Source of the DNA: Azolla caroliniana | Taxonomy: Eukaryota > Polypodiophyta | NCBI GenBank assembly: GCA_043228905.1 | Contig: JBHGNT010000017.1 | Span: 9,672,001 to 9,736,000 of the forward strand | Reading direction: 5' to 3' | Length of the DNA: 64,000 nt | Shown here: piece after piece, positions 43,507-57,300 of the stretch | Numbering within the stretch: the stretch's first letter is position 1 | How the letters are laid out: the number at the start of each line of letters is the position of its first letter | Made by a program: the position numbers and the translations under genes | Notes under the pieces: model-generated | What the model saw: the letters and a program-made list of their open reading frames with translations, nothing else | What the model was told of the DNA's origin: nothing | The model's database searches: none

Positions 43507-43903
43507 GTGTGTGTGTCTCTTCCACTTTCCTCTTGAAAAAAACAAAGAGTGAATGTACAGCGAGCGCACTGACTCTTTCACAAGTCTTAATACTTCGCCA
43601 TCGCCATCGCCATCGCCATCGCCATCGCCATCGCCATCGATCCCGTTCCATCCCTTCCCTTCCCTTCCCTTCCTTCCCTTCTTCCTTTTGCCCGCACTCT
43701 GTCTCTTGCTTCACCGTTCCTGCACCAACGATTCCCCGCCTTACTATGTCTGTCCCAAACCTTCGTTTCTGCCATAGCTCGTTCTGAACGGATTACTGAG
43801 AGCTTTTTGTTCTGCAATATCACGCAGAATTCCATGCTTTTCTACATTTATTTCTTCCTTCTACACTCAAGTTGACTATCTGATCATCGTGAAATAGATC
43901 CAG
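43216..43903 (+). promoter_or_regulatory. Promoter/5' leader of villin with five microsatellites
   Basis: Contains (GT)n at about 43211-43229, (GA)n at 43396-43441, (TGTC)n at 43477-43502, (CGCCAT)n at about 43599-43640, and CCTTCCC repeats to 43680. A likely non-coding leader exon ends at 43903 (CAG followed by GTGCAT). Its partner acceptor TCATCTAG lies at 45328, giving a leader intron of about 1.4 kb. Transcription start is not determined. Confidence 0.5.
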
Positions 43904-45328
43904 GTGCATTTCGGGGCTTCTCTCTCTCATTATCTGATTTTCCATGTTTAGCTAAGTCTTTTCTATCATTCATACTAATATTGAAGATCGAATTCATATT
44001 ACATGAGATGAAATCTGTGCTACTTTCTCTCTTTCTATGCCGATGGAAATAGGATAGAATGCATGAATTTTCGCTTATTTTTCTAAATCGGATCCATCTT
44101 CATTAAGATTCCTGTGCCACAATCTAAGTAGCGATCTACTTTTTGCTACAGAATTTCTGTTATCCTGATCATGTTCATTGTGAATTAAGTTAGTCTTTGA
44201 TGATACGGGAAAACAGGAGGATTGATACGAGAATCAGATGAATGAGATATGGATCGAGGTGCTGATACAATATGAATCAAATATCAAGTTAGATCAATAG
44301 ATAGATTAACACATGGTTGAAGCAATTGACCCAGTCGGATATGTGACCTTGAATTTCACTAAACATCCATCCTGAATACATTTACATGTCTAGAATAGAG
44401 ATCTGTATGCAGAGAATTCGTTGTAAATAATCACGGATCTAAATGAATTGGCACAAGGATAAAAATCAACATGGAAAGGGACCACCTTTGAATCTAGGAG
44501 CTAGAATCTAGTCCTTACAAATGACTAGATCTCCGTGATGTATCAGACTATATCCAGATTCCTTAATCTTGATCCTTTTGAATGAATGGATTTTTGGTAC
44601 TGGATTTCAAGATATCATACCTTTAAAGTATGTATACGTAAATTTACCGTGGTTGTAGTTCAAATTATTCATCATATGGCATAGAAATCATAAATGTTGC
44701 ATTTAGAAAAAAATAAACGGCTCTGATTCAGATTAGTTTTTTTTAGCTTACTGGTATCGAATTAATGAATTAGGCAGTCACAAGATTATGTAGGATTTTT
44801 AGCATTACAACCTGATTGAAAAAAGAATCGCATCTAGACTTATCCTTAGGAAGATGTGCAATGATAAACAAAAGCGAGATGTCCTTAGGCAGAATTTCTT
44901 TCAACTTTTATATATTTGCTGCTTCTGCCAAGTAGATTTAAGCTTTAGTAATGTTCTTAAGCTTCCAAAGATCTAAGAAAACCATGACAAGATATGTCAT
45001 TTTAAATGACGAACAAAACTGAATCAGCAGTTTGTTAGTGTCTTACTCACATTGACGGTGGTTTTTACAGTGTCGCATTTGGTTGCCCGCCTTATTTACC
45101 TGTTTCTTGCAAAGAATGCTTGATGTGTTTCGACAAAATCCGACAGTTTCCACAGACAAAAATATGGAGATTTACTTTTCTTAGAATTTAATGACACATA
45201 TCTGCTTTTGTTGAGAGAAGAAAGGTTGTACTATGGGACATTTTAAACTGTAACAAAAGTGTAATAGATTGACTTCTTTTATTTTTTGTCTTAAGATTTG
45301 ACATACATTTTATATTTTTTTCATCTAG
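43904..45328 (+). other. Probable 5' leader intron of villin
   Basis: AT-rich sequence from GTGCATTTCG to the acceptor TCATCTAG at 45328. Leader introns of this size are common in plant actin-cytoskeleton genes. No coding frame is seen. Confidence 0.45.
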
Positions 45329-45385
45329 GTTTAACAAAGGGAATCATTGTGGTAGCTTCAAGGCCATTTGAGTCTTAGTGTGCAA

Positions 45386-48300
45386 ATGGCAGTTTCAATG
45401 AAAAATGTGGATCCAGCATTCCAAGGGGTTGGTCAGAAAGTGTATCCTATAGATTTAAAAAATGAATTATGTTGTGTAGTTGAAGGTCTGTTATCAAATC
45501 TCGAACTATTAATGCTTCCGATTTCAACTTGCTGTATATTTCCTTACATTAATTTGTAGTGGAATGGACATTTGGAGAATTGAAAATTTCCAACCTGTTC
45601 ATTTGTCCGACTCTGATTATGGAAAGTTCTACACAGGTGATTCATACATTATATTGAAGGTAAACCTCAATAGCTCTGGGTGGCACCTGAGTAAACAAAC
45701 ATGTAATACCATAAGCGAGTTTGTTATTATTCCACTTTATGTCAAGTTCTAAGTCCCTACTAGCTGCACTTCCGAGTTCGAGATAATTGCTTCAAATAAT
45801 TTGAAACATCTGGGTAAATCCCAATATCAATTCTCATGAACACATGAAAAGAAATCCGATCAGGTATTCTGGATACTAATTATATCAACAATGATGTCAT
45901 CCTCATCGAAATCCAGTCTAGTTGTCTATATTCATGATGTGAATGCTGGACCATAAATAAACAATTCTACGTTCCTTGTTCTTAATTGATGATCAACCCC
46001 AAGTTGTTAGTTTATCCCCACATGTACTCTTAGAGTGGAAATTTTGTGATAGCACCTCAAATGAGGAGTAGCTATTGTGCAACCATGACCATCTGGATTG
46101 ATGAGATGTCAATGTGGGAAACCGTAGATGAGTAGGGCAGATGTATTTAGGAAAGAGGGAAGTAGGGTAATGGGATTGACTTGTTAGGTTGACTAGAAGA
46201 ATATTTTCTGTTGGCAGGTTAATATGTACTTAGACTTGGAGTATGTGCCATTAACTTTAAGATAAGTACTATCTAGCTCTAGCTTGTATCTAGGGAGCTA
46301 AGTCCTCTTAAATGATAGTTGACAGAAAAGGAATATCCCCACTACTATCAACTGAATTGCAAATTTAATGTGACAATAGACCAAATACAAAATATCAATA
46401 TCCATTATCGGTGTCAGAAAACTCTGTAGCTGACTAGTCCAGATCCTCGAAGCCCGAAGGTATAAACCCCATGGTAGGACTACCATTGTGAGTGACTCTC
46501 ATATGTAACAGAAATTTGTATTGACACATGTGCATCTCTGTAGTGTAGCTCTCTATTCCTATTTCTAGTCAATTCTCAATATTTCCAACACATACATCTT
46601 TCAATGAATTCAAAGAAACAACAATTTCTTCCATTGCCAAATGGATAAACGGGTCTTTTAACCAAAGTGTTTGATTAATGCGTCAGACAACTGCCTTGAA
46701 GAATGGAGCTTACCATTATGATGCTCACTTTTGGCTGGGAAAAGACACCAGTCAGGTATGTTTGAGAAATTGTTATTTTCTTGTATTTTCCACAAAGTTT
46801 TCAAGGATTATTATTTGAGCTTCTATATTGCTTGTTTTTTTTTCTCTGTTGAAGTTTCTTATTTGAATGATCTTATATGATATTTTTCAAGGATGAAGCT
46901 GGCACAGCAGCAATCAAAACAGTTGAACTTGATGCTGCTTTAGGTGGACGTGCTGTGCAGTATAGAGAAGTACAGGGTCATGAATCCGACAAGTTTCTTT
47001 CATATTTTAAGCCTTGCATCATGCCCTTGGAAGGAGGGGCTGCATCTGGTTTCAAAAAGGTAGAAATTGAGAAATTTGAGCCCAGACTTTACATATGCAA
47101 AGGAAGGCGAGCTGTGAGAGTTAAACAGGCAAGTTGTCACTAAATATGAATAAATGTGAGATTGACTCATATCATTTTTTCCCAATTTGTCTAAATTAGT
47201 CATAAATTTGGATTCAGGTTCCCTATTCTCGTTCGTCCTTGAATCATGATGATGTTTTCATTTTGGAAACGGAATCAAAGATATATCAATTCAATGGTGC
47301 AAACTCGAATATTCAGGAACGAGCCAAGGCATTAGAAGTTGTACAATATATAAAAGATACATATCATAATGGAAAATGTGAAATTGGAATAGTTGGTAAG
47401 GAAGCTTGTTATGCTTACAAGATTGATGAATTACTTTATTACTTATTGATGATTCAATGGACTTGCATAATTACCCATATTTTATTTTTCAGATGATGGA
47501 AAACTTGTTGCTGAAGCTAATACAGGAGAATTTTGGAGCCTCTTTGGAGGCTTTGCACCAATTGGAAGAAGAGCAACGTTTGAAGATGATAATCCTTGTG
47601 AGAGTTATGCAGGAAAGCTTTACATGTAAGTTTTACTGTACATGAAGCTATTGAGATTTGTATTGTCTATTCTATCTTGTCTGCCCTCGTTGCCATAATG
47701 AAAATCAGACAAGATAGATTATAAAGTATATATATTTTTATTCGTTACTTCCACCTTGCTACATAATGTTCATACTAACAACGAGATACTCACTGGATAG
47801 ATTACTTGGTGAGTTGTAAAAGGTAGATCTGATTGTTAGCAAAGAAAGAAATAGCAAAAAAAAGATATATTAATATCTCCAAAGGACCATAATAGCCTAC
47901 GTGATCTGACAAGGATTACTCCTATTTATGTTAGCTCATCAATGCAATTAACAAAAGAGACAGTGAAAGAAAAAGATCTTTCTACTCTAGATTCCGAAAA
48001 CTAAATGGTCTGACATGTAATCACGAATAGCCGACTATGAGGTTTGGTGCATTAGCTCTCAAACTTAAATTGCTGGCCTCTGAAAATCTTCGTCATGGGT
48101 TGATCCAATATGGAGGGGTTGGAGGATGCTGAGGGCGTCTCTCATCCCTTGTAATGACATCTTTGATCTTATGAACATAATACATATCAAGGTGCCGGTC
48201 TGAGCTGGTGTTGGCAATGTCCATCATAAAGAGCAATTGGTATAGCTATTGACTCCTTTTGAGTCATTACTGTAATTGGCTGGAATGCTTGCTTGTACAT

Positions 48301-51300
48301 GGGAAGTGTCCTAGTTGTGTTCATGCTTAACAATTCTTTGAAGGTTCTTGGCTAGGTAGACCGGTGAATTTTAACCTCTCCCTCAACAGGCCCTCTCTAT
48401 GCGTCTTTATCTCTGGAAGGAAAAACTCTTAAACATCTTTTATCATTGTATTCCACTCTCCAGCAAGGTTCAATGAATTCTTTAAAGGTACAATGATGTC
48501 TTCATTGGTCACACAAAAGGCCATGACCTCATGGATCTCATCCACAACCTCGCTGTCTCAAAAAGATAAAAGCTATCATCTCCTGTAATGGGAGTTATAG
48601 GCCAAGCTATTGTAACCATGTAAACCTAGAATATCCTGTGAAGAAAAAATTGAGGACACGCCTCAATTGTGGCCTTTAATTTGTTTATAGAATGTTTATC
48701 ATATTTATGACAAAATACAATTATGTCAGTTTTATAAATTTGTAAAAATGGTTTGGTCTCATAGGTCATCTTGGCCTTTAATATATGATAATGTTGCTGT
48801 CATTCCTTCTTTCTTTCTGAGTTCATAATAGATTGGGCAATGACACACATAATAGGCAAGCAAGATCAAGGCTTCCAACCTTGCATGGAACAAGAAGAGA
48901 TCCTACTTGAATTAAATTTGAAGAAAAGGTGTATAGGTTATCCTAGGACAAGAGAATAAAGAGCATGGAAAATAATGAATGAGAGGCATGCAGACAACTA
49001 ACTTCGACTCAGGCTCAGCATCAATATGTAAAAGCTCTCTGTTACATTCTTAGACAGCTCTCTTTGCCCACCCACCTGACTCATGCCCACGTGAATCCAC
49101 CTCTTTTGCTATACAAATGGTGGTGAGGAATGAAATCAATTGGTTACAATCTGGAAAGGCACAAGATCATCGTGGATTATTAAGTGAGCACTTTATCAAT
49201 GGCCCTGACACCTTGGTCCCACTTCTTTCACACATCTTTAATCGAGATATATGTGAAGGTTTCCCTACTTGTGGAACAATATACAATTATTCCGATCATC
49301 AAGAGTGGCTCTATTCGAGAGTTCGGATTGAGTGTATGCTGCCGCTCAGAGGAACAGGCAAGAGAATCTATTCACTATATGTATCAGTGTTAGAAAAAGT
49401 GTGTGCTCCTAATTGGTTGAATTCAAATAAGGGCACCCGTTTCTTCAGTCTTTCAAATAAGGGCACCTTGCGTAGTGGGCCACAGCCTTGTTTAAAGAGG
49501 CAATGGTATCTCCCTCTAATTTCATAAAAGATACTTCAATGAAAAACATAGTGTTCTTCGGATTCCACTCCTTGATGACACAATTGGCAAATTCTCTCTT
49601 CTAGAGGTAGTCGTGTATATCTGCTACCTCAATCTGTAACTGATGTGATGAAGTTCGCAGCTGCCCTATCACACTACGCAGCACATAGGATAGATGTATG
49701 TCCATATAAGGTGGCCTGATGATGAATCCATCCTCCGACATGTGTAAGAAGTGTGTCTTATAGTGGGCCATCTTTGTACCAAGTGGTATTTTGGGCCTGA
49801 TCCATGTGATCTTGTTTTCTAAGTTAATAATATCAGTTTGGATCACTCTTATTCTTTTCCACTTTGGCCATATTTAGATGGGGACAGTCCAAGCTATATT
49901 GGAACGGGGGTAGTGCATTTATACTCATGCCATGTGACTCGAACCATTGCTGCATTTCAGCATACCAACAATGAATGAATGTCTCCATTTTCAGCTAGTT
50001 GTCTTGATGACATAAGTGCCAACCTTGGGTACCTTCATTTAGGGGCTCCCAAAGACGTTGGATAAATGTCACTGATCAGAGCAATGCCTCAGTGAATATA
50101 GGTGCTGCTCCCATCTCTGCCTGGATTATATCGTGGGGCACTGATGCTTTGCTCCTTATCGTGTGAGCAATCATTGACACTAAAGGTCTCTCTAAATATT
50201 TCCAATGATTTGCCTTGTGAAGACTCTGTCCCCATGTTTCTACTCCAGAGAGAAGAGTTGGTGTGACAAGTGTATCAAATAACCACAACTTAGTTCGTGC
50301 TCTTGGAACTGCAAATGTGGACATCGTCTCTCGAGAGCACCAAGGGTGCATATCCACGAGAAAGTCGGGCACAAGCAGCCTCCTATAAGGAGAACCTAGG
50401 CCTTCTAAATGTTACTCCTAGGTATGCGTAGGAGCGTGTATATTCCACCTTTTCCTCTCCCAAGAAGAATTCCGGTTCTGATCTTATTACCCATGCTTGA
50501 GTGGTGTTAAACACCATCACTTTAGTTTTATCCATGTTGATTGACAAACCTTTGTCCGTACAAAATAGTTTTAAGGCATTTAGATGTCTTTGTAGTCCCT
50601 CTAGAGAGTCAGAAATCAGGACAATATCAGCATATAGTAATATTTGTATAGCTATACCTGCTAGGCGTGCTCCCGAATCCCCGAATCTCTCTATGTAATG
50701 TGATACTTCATCTATATAGAGACCGAAGAGAGTGGGTGATAGTGGGCATCCTTGCTTCACTCTAATTGTGCTAGCCACCGCCTCTGACAAATCCTTGGAA
50801 GACCATACTTTTCCTGACACGGGTTCATAGAGTGCATAGATTCCCCATTGCACATCTGTAGGAACACCAAGGGCTTCTAGCTGCTGCATAAGCCGAGCAC
50901 GTGGCAGTGTCAACGGCTTTTCGGAAATCCAGAAAACAGCAATAAATCCTCTTATTATGGGCTCTGCTCTCCTCAATAAGGGCCCGGAGGGTGAATATGT
51001 GATCCAAAGTTGTGAACCCCTCTGAAAGCCTGCCTGTCCATCTGAATGGCAGCCATTCCGCTCTGCCCATATACTCAATTCTGATTCTAGAATCGAGCCA
51101 TATAGTTCAGCCAAGTAATGGCCAATCATGATTGTTCTATAGTTGCTTGGCATCATTGGGTCTCCACTCTTGAGGATTGGTACAATGGTATGTTGAGTCT
51201 ATCTAGTAGGGAAACCTTCACACATGGCTCTATTAAAGATGTGTGCTAGCAATGGGAGCAAGGTGTCATGGGCATAGATAAAGTGCTCACCCACCAATCC

Positions 51301-54300
51301 ATCATGATCTTGGTCCTTCCCAAATTGTAGCCGATCAATGGCATTTCTTACATTTTGTGGAGTAAAAAAGGTTGATTCATGTGGGCGTGAGCCATGTGGG
51401 TGGGGAAGAAGAGGTTGCCCCGGGATATGATATAGGACCTTTGCATATCCATGCCACACCTGAGGTGAGGTCACTTGTGTGGTAGGTTGCCTCTCATTAA
51501 ACATTTTCCATGCTCTTTTACATTCTTGTCCTAGAAACAAGCGATACAAATGATCTTCAAATTTAGCCAAATACAATCTATTATTCTTCCTTACGAGGCG
51601 TTGGAAGGTTGCTCTCGTTTGTTTGTGTATAAATGCCCGAGTTACATCGCGCTGCAAGCATCTCCTTGTATCACGACATTCCTCATCATAACAACTATTT
51701 TGTATTACTCTACCAAGTTTGGGGGGATTGGCCATTGTGTGAGGAAAGGCATTTGTGGCTGCTTTATGCAATGATTTTGACAATCCTTGGGTAAGTTCTT
51801 CAAGGGGTGCGAAAGGATCCAAATCGAGCATGCCATTGTATACACCACAACTATACACATCAATTGTCTCACGAGTAAATAGATACTTAGCCAGCCCACT
51901 CTCATTAGCATATACATCCTTTGTGCATCCATCCTTTACCTCAAAGTGTAGATATGCATGATCTGCTGCTAAGCCAATAGGTCTACTCGATATAGTGAAC
52001 TCTTTTCAGATATAAGAGATAGAGATCCCATTAGATAATCGACTATGCTTGCACCTCCTTTTGGGTTCCAACATGTCAAAGCATTTGATCCAAGCCATTA
52101 TATATCACAAATCCATGCGCACTTCCCAAGGCTAGAAAGTGTTTTCCATATTCAGTTATAGCACTCATATCTTGAACTTGTCGATTTAGGCCAACCTCTT
52201 CTGCCATAACTTCTCCATAAACAGCCTCGTTGGTGTTAAACGTAGTTGTTTGTTCATCCTTGGTTCGTGCATTAAAATCTCCTAATAGTATTATGTCCCC
52301 CATAGTAGCAAATCTTATGATATCATCATATAATGATGGATATGGTGATTCACCTAAAGGTGCAAACCGTGAGTAGGCAGGTGGAAAGTAGCAAATTGCA
52401 ATATATAGCTCCCTAAGATCCCCTCTTTTGATTCATATCCACATGTAATGTGCATCTTAGTTCCTTATGCACAACACACACTCTATCATGAAACTCTTGT
52501 TTGTATAACACAACCACTCCTCCCGAACCTCTAGCGTGTCCCAAGTTCCCAGTATCTGAGGTTGGGGATGACATATTGACTCCCATCTATATCCTTGTAC
52601 ATCAGGGAGTTTGCTAGCCTTGCATTGGCGGGTCTCTGTTTACGTAGCAATATTTGTGTTTTTGAAGGTATCTTCAAAATATTCGACATTTGTCGATAGA
52701 GAGCTGTTGCAATTCCATATAGTCATGCGTAGGTTCTCATAGGCCATATATTGTCATGCGGTTCTCTTCTCTGTAATAATGACCATACCATCTCTTTATA
52801 CAACCCATTTTCCTTCTTGTCGTGCATCAAGTACTTGTGTCATATTTTCTTTGCGGTGTGCCACTTGAGCTGGAGTGAGTAATCATCTAAGTATATTCTA
52901 TCCATTCAGACTCCATGGTATCTTAGGACAGTAGGTACAAGGTATGAAATACAGAGGGCAGAGAAAATAATATAGATTCCAGGAATTCCTATGTGGCAGA
53001 AAACACAGAGGATCAGACTTGGCAGAAAATGCAGAGAATCAGATTTGCAGAAAACGCAAAGGATCAGACATTGCAAAAAACCTAGAGGATCAAATATTGC
53101 AGAAAACGTAGACAGAAAATGATAATGAGAAAAGCATAAGGTGCCCCATGATATATAATTTGGGATGAGATGGGAGCAGCCCCAATAGTGATCTAGCCAC
53201 TTTTCCAATCAGTGACAAGAGATTTGGAAGCTCCCAAAGCAAACATATTAACAGGTAGAACTTGAGGGCCCTTCTTTTCGATAGGAAAGCTTTTCTCATG
53301 TCGATAGCCATGAAGCGGATAATAAGGGCTTTAGCTCTAGACTCATCTCTTCCCACACTCCACATTGAAGCAAATGGATTCTTGGCATCTTCTTGTGGCT
53401 TCCTTTTTCAGCCCAACCAACCACTTGTACATGCAACACATTAGCGTTCCTCTTGGCCTCTTCTTCTAATGTAATGCTCATCATTTCCATCCTATCCACT
53501 GATGTTCCTTTTTGTTTTTCACTACCTCTATCCAAGGAACATTTCCTTTAATTTCTTTTTGGGCATGCTTAGCTTGAGCTTTGGCATTCTTTGGCCATTT
53601 TTGCCCATGTTTGCATTTCCGTAGTGACATGGGCTTTAACTGTAGAGATGCATTTTTTTACTGCTTCTTGTCCTTTTTCTAAATTGACTTTTATAGCTAC
53701 TAACTCAACCTTATTTGAGGATATTTCATCCTTAAGGTATTGATTGCGTCATGTCATCCTTGAGCTCTAAGTTTGATTTCTTGAAATGGCTTGCTATGCC
53801 TTTCTGCATCTCTTCTAATAACTCAATCTTGAGAGAGGCATATAACTCTGTTTTCTGTTTCTCTATCTCCTTTTTCATTTCTTCTTTTAATGCTCTTTCT
53901 ATACATATCCTCTATGAGAAGATTGATCTTTTGCGTAATCAAATGGCGTAATATCATCTTTTCCCTCTTCGACATCAAATGGAGCCTGCATTTTGGGTGC
54001 CTCGTGTGCCTTTCTAACGCTATTCGGGGTGCTTCCATCCCATCCTTTTTGTCTATGGTATCTTCTTGGGGTCTTCCATGGATCTGGACCCTCTTTATTG
54101 GTGTTGAGATCTATATGTCATCATAGCGACAAGTAAAACATGCTCCAAGAGATTGTACTCATGTCATCATAGCAACAGGTTGGTACATGCAAAAGATAAT
54201 TGTTGATATGCTGAAATGCAAGTGTTTCCAATCATATGGCATAAATACAAACACACTATCCTGGTTCTGTTGTGGCTTGGATTGTCCACACTTGGACATG

Positions 54301-57300
54301 AGAAAAGTGGAAAATAATAGAGTGATCTGAATTGATAGTTGCTAAATTGAATAATGAAAGCATGTGGATCAATCCCAAAATGCCACTTGACAGGAAGATG
54401 GCCCATAATAAGGCCCTCTTTTTTACTCGTCATAGAGAGATTTAACATTAGGCCCTCTTGGATGCACATCTATCACAAGTACTTTGTAATATGACAGAGA
54501 AACTCAGGACCTCTTGACATCAGGAAGAGATTGAGATAGGCAGATATGCATGCAAAACTATGGAAGAATGGATTTGCCAATTATATTATTGGGATGTGCA
54601 ATTAAAGGAACATTAATTTTGCCATTGTATTGCTTTTCACGAAATAAGAGGGAGATTTATTGTATCTTCAAATAAGGTTTTGGTCCACCCCGCAAGATAA
54701 TGGAATATGAAATTCACTGATTCTTGGGATTGTTCTTAGTAGAAATCAGGAGACATAGGCACAAGTTTCCGAAGTAAAAGAATATTGCCACGAAATGTCA
54801 TTAGCAAAGATCCACCACAGCCGTCTTTAGCACTGTTAGAGCTTAATCCTAATGTAACCGAATGATAAGGAAATATAAGATAAGAAAATAGAGGAGAGAG
54901 AAAGAAGGGTGTCGATCCACCCGACCACCCTTGAGCGAAGGGATCGAGACGGATTGGAGCCTCGATGGCGTCCCATACCACCGTTGTGGCATCGAGTTGT
55001 ACCTGGTACTGGTGCGCTCGCTACAAGAGTCTCTTCACCACACGATCAAAGTCTCGACGTAGTAAAATAATGTGTCAATGAGGGTAGCTAGCCCTCATAT
55101 TTATAGCCAGACCAAAGGCCCTTAGGCAAGTTGACACTTGGCCCTTATGGGTTGTCCCAATTTCTAGGATTAAAAGTAATCCCCCCTTCTTTACACTCTC
55201 GTTTAACCCTCACACTTTATCCACATGTATAGAATACTATGGTACAACTTACAACGTGATATTATATGGTCATGCCCGTAATAAGCACTGTCACCCCCTC
55301 CTCATGCTACAAGTTAATCAAGGGCTATAGAAGCAATCTCTCAACCACAAGATTTGAAAGGGGTTTACATTAGATTGGAAAATAGCAAATTTTCATGCAC
55401 ATAGGCCACATTCATTTGGACCATAGCCCTACCACCCTTGTTATTGACAAGTCAAACCCATTATCACTTGATATTGAAGGTGCTTTCCTCACTTTGGAGA
55501 CCTCTCTATCTTGGATTGGCACATGTTGGAGATCATAAGGGCATCACTTGACTAAGTTCACATGTTCAATGCTTTATTAACAAGAATATATGGTACCTTG
55601 GTCCTGCTAATGTAATTCTATTAATTTTGGTTTGTTGTTCTCAAAGATTAGACAGCATTTAAAAATGTAATCTGTTCAGTTTTATAGGCCATGTGGTCTC
55701 TTAAAGAAGTCAATTTATCATTCTTTCTCATGATCTCCTCACTCGCTCACCAGAACACACACAATTTGTAAACCTTGACTGCTGTTCACTTATAGAAGTA
55801 TTTATATGTTTGAAATAGTCTGGAAGATGGACAGCTGAATCCGATAATTGAATCACCCCTAACAAAGGGAATGCTCGAATCAAACAAATGCTATGTGCTT
55901 GATTGTGGAGCGGAAATTTTCATTTGGATGGGCCGCATTACTTCCCTGGAAGAGAGAAAGGCAGCCAGTATACTTGCAGAGGTAAGAACAAAATCAATTT
56001 GTTCCTTTGTGGAGCTTAGTTTTATCTTTCTTTATTCAATTGTTCCTTTGTGGAGCCTAGTTTTATTTTTCTCTATTCATGTGGTTATTCGGTCTCCTCA
56101 GGAATTTCTGTCATCTCAGAAAAGACCAAAGCAGACACTTCTAACCAAGATCATGCAAGGTTTTGAGACATTGATATTCCGTTCCAATTTTGATGCTTGG
56201 CCTCTGGGAGGTGGGGCCACCACGTCTGAAGAGGGCAGAGGCAAAGTTGCAGGTGCATATCAACTTACAAATTATATGCTTGTAGTTCTCCCCGAGTCTT
56301 CCATCTGAACCTGAAAGTAGTGTCATGGTGCAATGTCTTGTTCATGAATGCTGTAGATAGAAACTAAGATAAAATAAGGATAGTTTGGCTATGAATTTGA
56401 ACCTAGGTTTTCATAAAGTGCAGTATTTCTTTTTGTGAGATATTATTGGTTTGTCCATTGACAATTTGTTGATGTTAGTTTTCTGTATATTGTTTTTCAA
56501 CTAGCTTTTTATAGGTTTTATTAGCTTTTCGAGAGTGATAACCTGGTGAAAATAGTCTCACTATTATTGCATTTTGTAATTTGTTTTATAATTGATTCTT
56601 TATCACGTTTTTGGCAATATGTATTGTGTTAATATGGTCACAAGTCCAAATTTTTTATTTAATGCTATATGTCCTGTTAATTGTTTTACTGTATTGCAGC
56701 TATGCTGAAACAGCAAGGAGTCAATGTAAAAGGGCTTTTGAAAGGCACTCCCACCAAGGAAGAAATACCACCTCTTTTTGATAAAAATGGGAAACTTGAG
56801 GTAATATATCCCTTTATAGGTTTTGTAGCACGATTTCATTTAATTAGGGTTAGTGTTATTTGGCTGATCTCTTGATCTTCCAGGTTTGGAGAATCAATGG
56901 TTCCACTAAAATTTCCATTGCCACAGCAGATGTTGGCAAATTCTATGTTGGGGATTGCTATTTGATACTTTACACTTATCTTGGTGACCGAAAAGATGAA
57001 TACTTTCTTTGCCATTGGATCGGAAAACAAAGCACAAAAGTGGGTGCATCTATTCATTTCCATCATTCATAAACTTGAACTGTTCATCATTGCATCATGG
57101 AAATACTATAAATACTATTTGTCTATGAAAAGTGCTAATAATGGATTAGGTCCCTAGAAAAGAACACTTTATGTGCAGTTGGGTTGGAGAACAACCCATA
57201 GGGTTGATACATCTGTGATTGCCTTCATGAATAAACTGCAGATTATAAAGTATATGTGTACCCTTTTATAAAAACCAACAGAGAAATGTCTAGTAAGAGA

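Noticed and set aside
43281-43787. Open frames over the villin leader (both strands)
   Set aside because: They are translations of GA, TGTC and CGCCAT repeats with low-complexity products; they precede the true start at 45386.
49090-52760. Twin-priming 5' inversion of a single LINE
   Set aside because: The sense fragment repeats sequence already present in the antisense copy (both contain the FGKDQDHDG / SGKAQDHRG region), so they are separate copies.
54834-55214. Confident solo LTR with target duplication
   Set aside because: The flanking five-mers do not match, so it is kept only as probable.
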